64,000 nt of DNA, taken from positions 1 through 64,000 of the forward strand of contig CAYPNF010000003.1 in NCBI GenBank assembly GCA_964411985.1, given 5' to 3'. Shown here piece by piece: positions 16,265-25,089 of the stretch. Numbering within the stretch: the first letter of the stretch is position 1; every line of letters starts with the position of its first letter. This stretch comes from CAYPNF01 sp964411985 (GTDB lineage: Bacteria > Verrucomicrobiota > Verrucomicrobiia > Limisphaerales > J093). Made by a program: the position numbers and the translations under genes. Below the pieces are notes generated by a model. That model did not search any database and had not been told where the DNA came from. It saw nothing but the letters and a program-made list of their open reading frames with translations.

Positions 16265-18244
16265 CTAGAATTCAGGCAAACAGCGTTTCAAGCGGTCCAC
16301 AATCTCGTTCTCAGCCAAGTCGGGCACGATCACCAGATCCGTCATCTGAAGCACAGAGGTTTCCATTTCGTCAGAATGGCACCCCACCAATTGCAGCACA
16401 TTCTTCATGACGATCCCCCTTTGCCGTACCGCCGCAAAGAGCGCCAACAAGTCGCGGTCCCGCGATTCCGCCACCACCATCATGGCGGCAAACTGATACT
16501 CGCCTGACTCGAGCAGATCGAGGGCATGCCCTTCCGAAGCCGCGGCCACAACGTGGTAGTCATGACAACGCCAGAACTCCGCCGTGCTGTCCAAGACTCC
16601 ATCCGCCCGCCCCACTACCAGCAGACTTCGGCGTTGAGTCGCAGAAGTCTCCCCTGCCCGGTCCGCTTCCGTAAAGTCTGCTTCAGGCAGCCAAAGGTGG
16701 AAGGTAGTGCCCACGCCCTCCATGGAATCGACGCTGATACAACCACTTTGCTTTTCCACGAAAAGCCGCGCGTTGTAGAGTCCGAGGCCAGAACCCTTAT
16801 TCATGGCCTTGGTGGTGAAGAAAGGGTCAAAGATCGACGCCAGATGCCTGGGCTTGATCCCGCACCCGGTGTCCTGCACCGTCAACCGCACTGCGGGCAA
16901 CCGTGGCGCCACCCCCCGCAAAATTGGCATCTCCGGCAGAACCTCGTGACGCGACGTCTTCAGCGAGAGTTGCCCCCCTTGAGGCATCGCTTCCGCAGCG
17001 TTCAGCGTCAGGTTGATGATGACTTGGCGGAAATCCACTGGGTCCACGTAGAGCGGCAGGGAATCGGGCGCATTCTCCGTCGTAATCGTGATCCGCCGCG
17101 GGAGAATCTTCTTCACCAAATCCACCAACTCCTGCACCAGCTCGTTCAAATCGCAGTATTGGCTGGTCCCGGTCTTGCCATGGTGCAAGTGGATGATCTT
17201 GTGCACCAATTGGTGGGCCTGAAGCGAATTCTGCTTAATCAGGGACATCCCCTCGCAGAAGGGATGTCCGGACTCGAGCTGAGAAAGGATCGTTTCACTC
17301 AAGGAAACGATGCCTGCCATAATGTTGGAGAAGTCATGGGCCAACCCCATCGTCAGCACCGCCAGTGTCTCCTTCCAGGCGGCGGAGGAAAGCCGTTTCT
17401 CCGCAATAACCTGCCGAGTGACATCGAGCCAGACCCCCTCATAACCCAAAAGCAGCCCGCTGGGGGTGGCCACCGCCTGACGGTATTCCAACAAATAGGA
17501 CACCCTCCCGGTTCGGGCGTGGCGAACGCGAAAAGTCGACGTCCCACTCCGCTTCTCCAAGGCGCTTCGCCGGATGCTTTGTTGAAACTCCTCCTGGTCT
17601 CCCTCGTGCAATACCTGCCAGAAACACTGCGGTTGTTGACACCATTCCGCCGGAGCAATCCCCACCAACTCCTGAATGTTCTGACTAACAAACAGGAAGG
17701 ACAGGTCCGCCCTCTGGGTAAAGATCACCCCCGGCCACCTGCGAACCAAATTGTCGACCTGCGCTTCCGATCGAAGACAGCGCACGAACAACTCCCGCCG
17801 GGCGGCCGCAGTGCCCAGGTGCTCATCCCAACTGGCTTCCCGAAGCTCCGCAGCCGGTGGCAAGGCAGAGGATAACCGCACCGTCCGGCCGCCCGGATGG
17901 CAAATCGACTCCAACACGTAGAACGATTTGGCCCCCAGCCGATCCATAGCGAGATGGACCACCTTGACCGGAATTGTCTCGGCACGCACCGCCCCCAGAG
18001 TGTCACGCCACTCCGGACACCGGTCCTCCAAACAATCCCACAGACTTCTCCCCACCAACCGATGGGGCTGCTGTCCCAGCCAGCACGAAAGCCAATCATC
18101 AATAGAGACGATGGTTTCTTCGGAATTCAACACCGCATAGCCTCGCTCTAACCATCCAGAGGCAAGTTCCAGGGAGGGAACCCCTGCAGCAGCGGACTCC
18201 GCTTCCGACGCGACCTCCCGGGGATGAGACTCTGGAATAGCCAT
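16265..18244 (-). CDS. PAS histidine kinase with degenerate receiver
   Basis: 659 residues from ATG 18244 (GGAAG upstream); a GTG at 18292 would add 16. Two PAS-like regions fill the first 330 residues, the second with LSFLFVSQNIQELVG. Kinase core: His box TMGLAHDFSNIMAGI, N box NLTLNAAEAMPQGG, DTGCGI, FDPFFTTK, GSGLGL. The C-terminal 120 residues look like a receiver fold (RSLLVVGRADGVLD ... AAMMVVAES), but the acidic pocket and the acceptor Asp are absent. It is therefore a pseudo-receiver. The downstream degenerate HD-GYP regulator, 15 bases away, is the natural phosphotransfer target since its receiver is intact. Confidence 0.87.
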   Translation of the reverse strand: MAIPESHPREVASEAESAAAGVPSLELASGWLERGYAVLNSEETIVSIDDWLSCWLGQQPHRLVGRSLWDCLEDRCPEWRDTLGAVRAETIPVKVVHLAMDRLGAKSFYVLESICHPGGRTVRLSSALPPAAELREASWDEHLGTAAARRELFVRCLRSEAQVDNLVRRWPGVIFTQRADLSFLFVSQNIQELVGIAPAEWCQQPQCFWQVLHEGDQEEFQQSIRRSALEKRSGTSTFRVRHARTGRVSYLLEYRQAVATPSGLLLGYEGVWLDVTRQVIAEKRLSSAAWKETLAVLTMGLAHDFSNIMAGIVSLSETILSQLESGHPFCEGMSLIKQNSLQAHQLVHKIIHLHHGKTGTSQYCDLNELVQELVDLVKKILPRRITITTENAPDSLPLYVDPVDFRQVIINLTLNAAEAMPQGGQLSLKTSRHEVLPEMPILRGVAPRLPAVRLTVQDTGCGIKPRHLASIFDPFFTTKAMNKGSGLGLYNARLFVEKQSGCISVDSMEGVGTTFHLWLPEADFTEADRAGETSATQRRSLLVVGRADGVLDSTAEFWRCHDYHVVAAASEGHALDLLESGEYQFAAMMVVAESRDRDLLALFAAVRQRGIVMKNVLQLVGCHSDEMETSVLQMTDLVIVPDLAENEIVDRLKRCLPEF

Positions 18245-18380
18245 GCCAGCTTCCGGATTCAGGATCGATGATTCTCGAGCAAAACAAGCCACTCCCCCAA
18301 CGCCAAGGGGGCGCAGAAGTTCCTTCGCTTGCCTGTCCCCTGGTCTGGCCAGGGCACGTTCATCATAAATGTCTGACTAT

Positions 18381-18408
18381 CTATCGGTAACTCATTCCTC
18401 CTGCTTGA
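18381..18408 (-). promoter_or_regulatory. Weak sigma-28-like site upstream of PAS kinase
   Basis: Read leftward: TCAAGCAG, a 12-base spacer, then ACCGATAG. It is about 137 bases before the kinase start. Both elements deviate from the better sites in this window, so this is tentative. Confidence 0.25.
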
Positions 18409-18578
18409 GGCCGATCGATCCCCAACAGGAAGTGCGGAGGCACTCGCCCCCACTGGCATTACGCCGCGCCTGATTTCCTTCATTGAATCACAACCCGACC
18501 CGCTTGTAAATCGGTACACAGAGTGCGTTTCCCCTTGACGCAGGCCCCGGCGCTCGGAAGATAGCCACGAAGCGATTC

Positions 18579-20498
18579 ATGAGTGAATCCAGCCACCAAT
18601 CCAACTTGGCCAGCCTGAGGTCTGCTGTCTTTATAACGGATCCGCACGGGTGCGTCCTTCAATGGAGCGAAACCGCCACGCGCCTTTTGGGGTGGGAGGA
18701 GACAGAGGTCTTGGGGCATCCGTGGTGGTCGCGGCTTCACGCGGAACTCCAGGATGCCGTTCAGAGTGAGTTTCCATCTGACTCATCCACAACTACTTGT
18801 GATCAAGAATACCTGGTAAATCACCCATCCGGCCGGGTCTTTTGGATTCATGTGACCTACCACCGACTCACCTCCCCATTCGCCCCCTCGGGAGGTTGGA
18901 TCGCGACCTGCTGCGAGAAGCCCCATGACTCCCCAGCAGGGCAGCAGGCAAGACAGGGCGACCTGCAACTCGAAGCCCTCATGAACGCCATCCACGATGC
19001 GGTGATCACGCTCGATAGCGACCTCCGGATCGTCGGTTTCAACCCGGCTGCAGAGAAAGTCTTTGGATACAAGCAAAGGGACGTCCTGAATCAATCCTCC
19101 AGGAGGTTCCCGCCGCTCTTTTCCACCCTCAGCCACCTACTTAGTTCGCACCACCAGAGTGGCGCCCCCCTTTCTCGCCAGCCAGACCAAATGGCAGGAC
19201 AACGTGCCAGCGGACAGTCTTTTCCCATGGAGGCCACGGTAAGCAGCCTCACTCTCTCTGGCCATCGCCTCTACACCATCGTCCTCCAAGATGTCACCGA
19301 CCAACGCCAGCGGCAGCAAGCCATGGCGCAATCGCAAAAAATGCTGGCCATTGGAGCCCTGGCCAGCGGAGTGGCCCATGACTTCAACAACATCCTCACC
19401 GCCATCCTCTCCCATCTGGATCTGCTCTCTTCGACCCCAGACATCTCAGAGGCGGCTCGGGAGAACCTCACCTACGCTCAGACCAGCGCCCGGCGGGGCG
19501 CGGAATTGGTGAGCCGCCTGCTCACTTTCAGCAGGCAGACGGAAGGAAAACGCGAAGCCATCAGCCTGCAGGATTCCAGCGTGGAGGTGGTGGCCATGCT
19601 GCGCCGCAGCATCGACCGCCGTATCCAAATCGAGCACGAACTCGTCAGCCAACCCCTGTGGCTCGTCGAGGGAGACGCCAGCCAGTTGATGCAAGTCTTG
19701 ATGAATCTTTGCATCAACGCCCGCGATGCGATGCCTGAGGGCGGAACGATCACCGTGCGTCTCGAGAACGTTGTTTGTTCACGGCCTGAGGGCGAGTCCC
19801 TGCGGGGAATCAATGAGTTCGTTAAGCTCACCGTAGCCGATACGGGCCAAGGCATGCCCCCGGAGGTGCTGGGCCGACTCTTCGAACCCTATTTCACGAC
19901 CAAGGCGGTCGGTAAAGGAACCGGATTGGGACTCTCCATCGCCTATAGCGTGGTAACCGAGCACGGCGGGTGGATGGAGGTGGAGAGCAAGCTGGGACAA
20001 GGTAGCCACTTCTGCGCCTATTTCCCCCGAGCTCAAGCAGCGACGCAACCCCAGGTGGAAACCTCCAAAGCCAGGCCCGAATCTGCCACTGCTCTTGAGG
20101 GAACCGAGCACATCCTGGTCGTGGATGATGATGAGATGGTCCGGCTGGTCGTGCGGGCCGTGTTGAGCTATCGCGGCTATCAGGTCCTGGAAGCCAATGA
20201 CGGCTTGGAGGGAGTCCAGAAGTACTCCGAAGCCGAACCCCGGCCTGACCTCGTGCTCTTGGATTTGAATATGCCTCGCCTCAACGGATGGGATGCCATG
20301 GAGAGAATCCGTCTGACGAACCCAAAAGCCGCCATCGTGTTACTCAGCGGGGGGATGACAGAGGGGGAAGTAGACCGAGCCCTCACCTCAGGCGCGCGGG
20401 AATTCCTCGTCAAGCCGTTCGAGAATCAAGACCTCCTCCGGGCTGTCAGAAAAGTGCTGGACGAAGCCCACGCCACCTCACCAAACGACCCCCAGTGA
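18579..20498 (+). CDS. Hybrid histidine kinase with two PAS domains and receiver
   Basis: 639 residues, cytoplasmic. PAS 1 about 10-110 (VFITDPHGCVLQWSETATRL), PAS 2 about 125-245 (AVITLDSDLRIVGFNPAAEK). Kinase core with His box IGALASGVAHDFNNILTAI, N box NLCINARDAMPEGG, DTGQGMPPE, FEPYFTTK, GKGTGLGLS. Receiver about 505-625 is intact (ILVVDDDEM, LVLLDLNMPRLNG, LVKPF). The architecture is typical of soluble hybrid kinases with an intracellular cue. It is divergent from the other PAS kinase across a 334 base gap and convergent with the flagellar chaperone genes. The partner regulator is unknown. Confidence 0.92.
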   Translation: MSESSHQSNLASLRSAVFITDPHGCVLQWSETATRLLGWEETEVLGHPWWSRLHAELQDAVQSEFPSDSSTTTCDQEYLVNHPSGRVFWIHVTYHRLTSPFAPSGGWIATCCEKPHDSPAGQQARQGDLQLEALMNAIHDAVITLDSDLRIVGFNPAAEKVFGYKQRDVLNQSSRRFPPLFSTLSHLLSSHHQSGAPLSRQPDQMAGQRASGQSFPMEATVSSLTLSGHRLYTIVLQDVTDQRQRQQAMAQSQKMLAIGALASGVAHDFNNILTAILSHLDLLSSTPDISEAARENLTYAQTSARRGAELVSRLLTFSRQTEGKREAISLQDSSVEVVAMLRRSIDRRIQIEHELVSQPLWLVEGDASQLMQVLMNLCINARDAMPEGGTITVRLENVVCSRPEGESLRGINEFVKLTVADTGQGMPPEVLGRLFEPYFTTKAVGKGTGLGLSIAYSVVTEHGGWMEVESKLGQGSHFCAYFPRAQAATQPQVETSKARPESATALEGTEHILVVDDDEMVRLVVRAVLSYRGYQVLEANDGLEGVQKYSEAEPRPDLVLLDLNMPRLNGWDAMERIRLTNPKAAIVLLSGGMTEGEVDRALTSGAREFLVKPFENQDLLRAVRKVLDEAHATSPNDPQ

Positions 20499-20524
20499 TA
20501 CGATCACCCGCGCCTGGGTGAATC

Positions 20525-20917
20525 TCAGGAATAGGACTGCCAGAGAGCCTCGCGACTCGGCGCGTAGGCCCGGCGAATCTGCCTCAAGTTCCGAGAACTG
20601 CGGTCCAACTCGTCCTTTTGCCGACGAGCTTTTTGCTTCTGATCCTCAATCAGCTCGCCATTTCGCATCTCCAGAAGGATAAGCTCCCCCACAACTTTGC
20701 GAATCTGAGTCTCCACGTCGGAAAGCGGCTGCCCCATCGCTTTCGAAACCGCCTGAAACCGATCCGTCGCGGCCAGAATCTGCCCTTGCAGTTCCAGCTT
20801 CGCCGCCTGACATTCGTCCACCTGTTCCCACGCCCCCGCCCGGATCCCCTCGGCTTCGTTGTCCGTGAGCCCCCGCCATCGGCTATACAAGCTGAACAGT
20901 TCCTGCCCCGTGCTCAT
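20525..20917 (-). CDS. FliT-like flagellar chaperone (putative)
   Basis: 130 residues, strongly helical, Glu/Gln/Arg-rich, cytoplasmic. No sharp motif is visible. It directly follows fliS on the same strand (20 base gap), the usual place of FliT, the chaperone of the filament cap protein FliD. The length (FliT is commonly about 100-120 residues) and the N-terminal pattern LFSLYSRWRGLTDNEAEGI are compatible. An unrelated helical flagellar protein cannot be excluded. Confidence 0.5.
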   Translation of the reverse strand: MSTGQELFSLYSRWRGLTDNEAEGIRAGAWEQVDECQAAKLELQGQILAATDRFQAVSKAMGQPLSDVETQIRKVVGELILLEMRNGELIEDQKQKARRQKDELDRSSRNLRQIRRAYAPSREALWQSYS

Positions 20918-20937
20918 AAGATCGCTACCAAAGTCTC

Positions 20938-21378
20938 TTACGCCTGTGCCACAAGCACGCCTTCCTCAATCCCGGTATGGTTGGCCTGCGCCTGCTGCTG
21001 GAGCATTTGCGACCAGGCATCCCGCAAGACGGTCAATCGACCGATCGCTTCGCGAATCCCCGCTTCCTGCTTCAGGTTATTGCTCTGCTGAAGGCGCCAA
21101 TCCAAATAATTGTAAAGCCTGCGCATGTTCGCCGCAAAATCCCCGCCATCACGCATGTTCAACGAGCTGTTGAGTTCGTTGATGACCTCCTGGGCGCGGA
21201 GGACGTTGTTGTTGATGACTTGGTTGAACTCCGCCGGATCCTCATTGCCGAACCCCACCAGGGCTCGCTCCAGGAAGCGAATCGCTCCATCGTACATCAT
21301 CAGCACCAGCTGGCCAGGAGATGCCGTCTGGGTGACGACCTGTCGGTAGGATTGCCAAGGATTGTTGCGGTAGCTCAT
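20938..21378 (-). CDS. fliS: Flagellar export chaperone FliS
   Basis: 146 residues. The N-terminus is characteristic of FliS: a Tyr-rich start (SYRNNPWQSYRQ) followed by TASPGQLVLMMYDGAIRFLE. The remainder forms the expected helices, with LNMRDGGDFAANMRRLYNYL in the middle. FliS binds the C-terminus of flagellin and prevents early polymerisation before export. Its place between the FlgM-like gene and a FliT-like gene, and the sigma-28 site before flgM, mark a late flagellar operon. A GCCGATAT stretch near its start lacks a -35 and was not called a promoter. Confidence 0.93.
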   Translation of the reverse strand: MSYRNNPWQSYRQVVTQTASPGQLVLMMYDGAIRFLERALVGFGNEDPAEFNQVINNNVLRAQEVINELNSSLNMRDGGDFAANMRRLYNYLDWRLQQSNNLKQEAGIREAIGRLTVLRDAWSQMLQQQAQANHTGIEEGVLVAQA

Positions 21379-21403
21379 ATCGGCAGTCTAATCGGGGTGG
21401 GTT

Positions 21404-21667
21404 TCAGCTTTCCTGAAGATGCATGGCAAGCAGGTTCGCAATCCGCTGGATTGCTTCAGGCGGCGGATAGTTCGTCCGCTCCACCAGCTCTTTGGCCTTC
21501 GAAACCGCCTCGACGCGGCTCTCCGGAACCTCTTGGTAGTCGGCATTCAACGCTTCCGTGCGGTCGAATGTGACATGCTCGCTCTCGGCTCGACTTTTTC
21601 GAACCACCGGCTGGCTCGTGTCGACCCGAGCCACAGCATTCGTTGTGTTCTTGGGGTCAACTTGCAT
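21404..21667 (-). CDS. flgM: FlgM-like anti-sigma-28 factor
   Basis: 87 residues: a disordered polar N-terminal half, then the C-terminal helix pair SRVEAVSKAKELVERTNYPP ... AIQRIANLLAMHL. This is the FlgM pattern of short sigma-binding helices linked by a Tyr-Pro-type turn. FlgM holds sigma-28 inactive until the hook is complete and is then exported. A good Shine-Dalgarno (AAAGGACG) precedes the ATG, and a near-perfect sigma-28 promoter lies about 60 bases upstream, giving autoregulation. It is first in the operon flgM-fliS-fliT-like. Confidence 0.75.
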   Translation of the reverse strand: MQVDPKNTTNAVARVDTSQPVVRKSRAESEHVTFDRTEALNADYQEVPESRVEAVSKAKELVERTNYPPPEAIQRIANLLAMHLQES

Positions 21668-21729
21668 TGTGCGTCCTTTCGATTTGTGGCAGGCAAATGT
21701 GAGGTGACCGTTTCATCATTACGCTAGAG

Positions 21730-21756
21730 GTATCGGCACAATCCGCAAAAACTTTA
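21730..21756 (-). promoter_or_regulatory. Sigma-28 promoter for flgM-fliS operon
   Basis: Read leftward: TAAAGTTT (21756-21749), an 11-base spacer, GCCGATAC (21737-21730). This is an almost exact match to the flagellar sigma-28 consensus. Predicted start near 21723, giving a leader of about 56 bases before flgM. Confidence 0.88.
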
Positions 21757-21925
21757 GGTTCTCCAGCTCAAAAACTGCATATTTTGAGACATAATGACAC
21801 ATCATTAGGGACTAGATGACACACAATGAGCGTTGCACTGCTCTAAGAAAGAGAGAAAACCCTCACCATCAAAGACACAATACTTTAATTTGGAACACTT
21901 TACATTGAATGGTTCGCTTATACTG

Positions 21926-21950
21926 CAGAATATTGTTTAGAAATATTCTG
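21926..21950. repeat. Perfect 9-bp inverted repeat
   Basis: CAGAATATT (21926-21934) and AATATTCTG (21942-21950) with a 7-base loop. No T run follows on the leftward strand, so it may be an operator or a weak 3' end hairpin for the lipoprotein gene rather than a standard terminator. Confidence 0.6.
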
Positions 21951-21968
21951 TGTTACCATTCAACACTC

Positions 21969-22667
21969 TTACCGGGTAGGTAGGGTGCCCAGCAAGGCGG
22001 TCAGGGAGTACTGCCCAAAGCGTCGAGGAGAGGTCAGGATGGAGGTCGAATCGTTCATCGGGCTTTGGTTGCGCCCCTCCTGCTGTTGGAACCGGCGCGC
22101 TGCATTCGCCACCGCCGGCACTCCAGCATCGAAGTATTCGTCCACTGCCCAGAGAATCGGATCCTGGCTGCCGTCGATCAACTTCAACCTCCAACCGACA
22201 GCCATGGGAGGGTAGGCCCGGTACGAGGTGATCTGCGAAAAGACCATGGCGTCGCAGGCCAATTCCTCTTTGATGCGCGCCAGGAGCGAGGCCGGCAACT
22301 TCTCCTCCGCGGTCCACGCTGCCTTGCCACTCCATAGTTGCAGCTGGCTTCGGGAAACGGCCTGCAACTCAAACCGCTTGCCACGCGCCAACTCCGCCCA
22401 AAAGATCGGCTCCAATGCCTCTCTGCCTGCCTCCAGCTCGGAGTCCCCACTCGCTGCCGTCATCGGCAGGACGGCGACCCGGCGTAGTTCGGAAGGCAAT
22501 GTCACCTGCCGCAGGTGCACGTTGCTGGGCTGGTAGCTTGGGCCGGATACGTGGTCGGGATCGGTGATCGCGGCGCACCCGGCAAGAAGGACGCCGAGAA
22601 CGGTGAGGGTGCCATAACGGGAAAGGCCGAAACCAAGTCGGGCGGGTAGATGCTGGAATAGTTTCAT
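21969..22667 (-). CDS. Putative envelope lipoprotein in flagellar operon
   Basis: 232 residues from ATG 22667; a TTG at 22685 is the alternative. The signal peptide ends in the lipobox LLAGCAA, so it should be lipidated at Cys. The mature part has VAVLPMTAASGDSELE and a pattern of alternating strands and helices reminiscent of FlgO/FlgT/CsgG-type outer membrane proteins, which begin with an RRVAVLP-like strand. This resemblance is structural intuition only. It is third in the fliD transcript, 37 bases after the preceding gene, which supports a flagellar role such as outer-membrane ring or filament support. Confidence 0.6.
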   Translation of the reverse strand: MKLFQHLPARLGFGLSRYGTLTVLGVLLAGCAAITDPDHVSGPSYQPSNVHLRQVTLPSELRRVAVLPMTAASGDSELEAGREALEPIFWAELARGKRFELQAVSRSQLQLWSGKAAWTAEEKLPASLLARIKEELACDAMVFSQITSYRAYPPMAVGWRLKLIDGSQDPILWAVDEYFDAGVPAVANAARRFQQQEGRNQSPMNDSTSILTSPRRFGQYSLTALLGTLPTR

Positions 22668-22704
22668 GGCAGACAGTGAATCCAATATCCAAGTCTACCA
22701 CAGC

Positions 22705-23325
22705 CTAGGAGAGCTTGGCGAGAAAAGCGTCCAACTGCTTCAGCCAGGGGCTAAGACACTGGTCGAGCACATCGGACAGCTCAAAAGGATCCCGCTTGGC
22801 CAGGGCATGGCTCAACTGCTGCAGAACCTGGGTCAAGACCTCCAGGTGGGCGGCTAAGGCCACATCGTCAACCACGCCAGCGGTCGGACTGGTTCCTGGA
22901 TCCTCCAGAACGCTGAGATTCATGATGGCATTGCGAAGCTCGGGAAGCAGTTCCCACCAGAGTCGTTCGATTGTCGCCCAGTCATTAATCAGCACCAACA
23001 ATGCCAGACGCTCCACTCTGGGACGAAGGGGCGAGAGCCGGGCGCGCAACGTTCGATAATAGGTGGACTTCACCTCGGGCGAGAATTCCTGGGGAACTTC
23101 CCCATTCTGCGAGCTCTGCAGGACGCCTGCGGTACCGGAAGTGGAGGTGGCTCCCTCCACGGACAGCCCCACCAAGGTTCGCTGGTGCCGAAGGGCGACC
23201 CTTTGCAGGCAGGCCCTCACCGCGGCGAGGAGGTGTTGGTCTTCCGGTCCCAGTGCCACCGGAGCCCCATCCAAGGTAACCTGGATGTCGGGCTGAGATT
23301 TGCTGGTGTTTGATTCACTCATCAC
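22705..23325 (-). CDS. Hypothetical protein downstream of fliD
   Basis: 206 residues; not recognised. The N-terminal 90 residues are polar and probably disordered (many Ser, Gln, Thr). The C-terminal 110 form amphipathic helices (YYRTLRARLSPLRPRVERLA, then LVLINDWATIERLWWELLPE). No signal peptide or membrane segment. It follows fliD by 44 bases and precedes the lipoprotein by 37, so an accessory flagellar function such as a chaperone is the simplest reading. Confidence 0.55.
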   Translation of the reverse strand: MMSESNTSKSQPDIQVTLDGAPVALGPEDQHLLAAVRACLQRVALRHQRTLVGLSVEGATSTSGTAGVLQSSQNGEVPQEFSPEVKSTYYRTLRARLSPLRPRVERLALLVLINDWATIERLWWELLPELRNAIMNLSVLEDPGTSPTAGVVDDVALAAHLEVLTQVLQQLSHALAKRDPFELSDVLDQCLSPWLKQLDAFLAKLS

Positions 23326-23369
23326 TTGCTGCGTGTGGGAAATCGCGTGGCTCCTCCAGCCTCTCCAAT

Positions 23370-25076
23370 CTAGCTGCCGAGGGCTCTCTGGAGGTAAGCC
23401 AGTTGCTGGTTGCTGTTCTGCTGTGCCTTTTCCATGGCGAGAAAACTGTCGATCATTCGCTGGCGGCTGGAGAGTACCACCCGCTCCATGTCCGCGACCT
23501 GCGTGTCAATGTCCGTAGCCTGCTTGGTCAATGTGGACTGTTTGGTGATCAGTGTGCCGGTTTCACCGATCGTGCGGTCAAGATAGCCGCTGAGTTGGGT
23601 GGCGATGCCATAGGTCGCATCGGCAAAGAGATCACGAAGCCCAGTAAGATTGTTGTTCAGCGCATCGTCCAGCACATCCGTGTCCGAGACCGTCAGGCTG
23701 TTGTCGTATCCACTGCTCTTGATACCGATCTTCTCGAGGTGGTTCAGGGTGCCGGAAAGGCCAGTAACCATCGAATAGGCAGTTCGCCTCAGGGAATTGG
23801 CAATGTCATTGGCCTCTGTTTCGTTAGCCAGGATTCCAGCCGTGACTTTGCCGGAGGAGTCCGCACTGCTGGCGGTCTGGCTGTCGATCATCGACTGGGC
23901 CCGGTTGTACTCGGCGACAAAATCATTGATCGCCGTGCGGATCTTGCCGGTATCGCTCGCCACACTCACACTGGAGGAACCACCTTCCTTGATCGCCGTC
24001 ACGGACAAGCCGCTCAAGCCGGAGGTGGCTTCTGTAATCGTGTTGCTCTGGCTAACCTGCTCCGCTCCACCGTTGATCGTATAGAGCAGATTCTTGCCAC
24101 GCTGGAGTGTCCCTGAGCTCAATCCTGTCCCTTCCAGAAACTTGCCGCTGACGTCCACCAAAGACATCCCCACATCGCCGGTCGTCTTGTTCGCCAGGAC
24201 GAAACGGTTGTTCACCGTGTCGTAGGAAGCTTGAACGTTGGCTTTGGAGGAATTGATCCGGTCCAAGATGTTCTGCAGGCTGTCTTTGCTGGTATCGAAA
24301 GTGATGGAGACGCCGTTGATCTGGAACTCCCCGGCCGTGCTCCCCACGTCTGTAATGGAACTGGCGAGATTGGCCGAATCGATCGAGCCTGTCAGGTGCA
24401 CAGTGCCTAAGGTACCCGAACTGCTGATGGCCCCCGTGCCATTCGTGGCGAGCTTCGTCACTTGGAGGAAGTTACTGGTGTCATACGCCGACCCCAGGAT
24501 GATCGTGCTCGTAGAGCTGAAAGTGATCTTGTCCTGCGCCGAGGAGTAATTGGCCGTCACCGCCCCCCCAGTGGCATCGCTGATTTTCTGAAAAACCTGA
24601 CCGAGGGTATCGCCGCTGGCCACCGTCACTTGCTTCCCGTTTACGGTGAAGCTGCCTTCAGTGATGGACTTACTAAAGCCAGCACTGGAGAGCGAAAGCG
24701 CGGACACGTCGTCCGTGCCGTTGAGGGGGGCTGCGACGTTGCTGGCTCCCACCTGCGACGCTGCTGAGGCGAGCTGGGTAAAACGGAAGAGGTAGCTTCC
24801 CGTGGCCGCACCCGCGGAAACGGAGGCTGAGGCTGACGTAGCGTCACTCGTGCTCACGGATCGAGCTGAGTAGAGATCGTTCTCCATCAATGCTTTGACT
24901 CTGGTTTGGAGAGTCGAAAGCTGTGTCTTGATGCTGGTGTAGGCGTTGTTGCGCTGACGGAGCGTGCTCTGTTCTGTGCGCAACCGAGTCTGTGGCGCAC
25001 GTTCCACATCAGCAAGTTGGTCGACCAGTGCTTTCCAGTCGAATCCAGAAGCGAGACCTGAGACACCAAGATCCAT
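23370..25076 (-). CDS. fliD: Flagellar filament cap protein FliD
   Basis: 568 residues. The start MDLGVSGLASGFDWKALVDQ is the canonical FliD N-terminus, followed by the coiled coil of the D0/D1 domain. The centre is Ser/Thr/Ala-rich and variable, as expected for surface-exposed domains. The C-terminal region DTDVLDDALNNNLTGLRDLF, then QLSGYLDRTIG, and a final helix matches the family. FliD caps the filament tip and lets flagellin assemble beneath it. First of a likely three-gene transcript with the two genes to its left. A sigma-28 -10 element sits only 13 bases before the ATG. Confidence 0.95.
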   Translation of the reverse strand: MDLGVSGLASGFDWKALVDQLADVERAPQTRLRTEQSTLRQRNNAYTSIKTQLSTLQTRVKALMENDLYSARSVSTSDATSASASVSAGAATGSYLFRFTQLASAASQVGASNVAAPLNGTDDVSALSLSSAGFSKSITEGSFTVNGKQVTVASGDTLGQVFQKISDATGGAVTANYSSAQDKITFSSTSTIILGSAYDTSNFLQVTKLATNGTGAISSSGTLGTVHLTGSIDSANLASSITDVGSTAGEFQINGVSITFDTSKDSLQNILDRINSSKANVQASYDTVNNRFVLANKTTGDVGMSLVDVSGKFLEGTGLSSGTLQRGKNLLYTINGGAEQVSQSNTITEATSGLSGLSVTAIKEGGSSSVSVASDTGKIRTAINDFVAEYNRAQSMIDSQTASSADSSGKVTAGILANETEANDIANSLRRTAYSMVTGLSGTLNHLEKIGIKSSGYDNSLTVSDTDVLDDALNNNLTGLRDLFADATYGIATQLSGYLDRTIGETGTLITKQSTLTKQATDIDTQVADMERVVLSSRQRMIDSFLAMEKAQQNSNQQLAYLQRALGS

Positions 25077-25089
25077 AATCGTTATCTAT

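Larger units (their letters stand above)
21668..21968. other. AT-rich intergenic region with flgM promoter and palindrome
   Basis: This 301 base gap is AT-rich compared with its surroundings. It holds the sigma-28 promoter of flgM (21730-21756) and the element TTTTGAGACAT (21782-21792), which recurs before a flagellin promoter. It also holds two similar 14-mers near 21793 and 21815 (AATGACACATCATT and GATGACACACAATG) and a perfect 9-bp inverted repeat (21926-21950). No gene is supported. Confidence 0.6.

Noticed and set aside
15149..17875. Long plus-strand open frames opposite the kinase and HD-GYP genes
   Set aside because: They are antisense to genes with clear catalytic motifs and are rich in His, Arg and Pro without any domain.
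21384..21391. GCCGATAT before fliS as a sigma-28 promoter
   Set aside because: No TAAA-like -35 at the right distance; fliS is in the flgM transcript.
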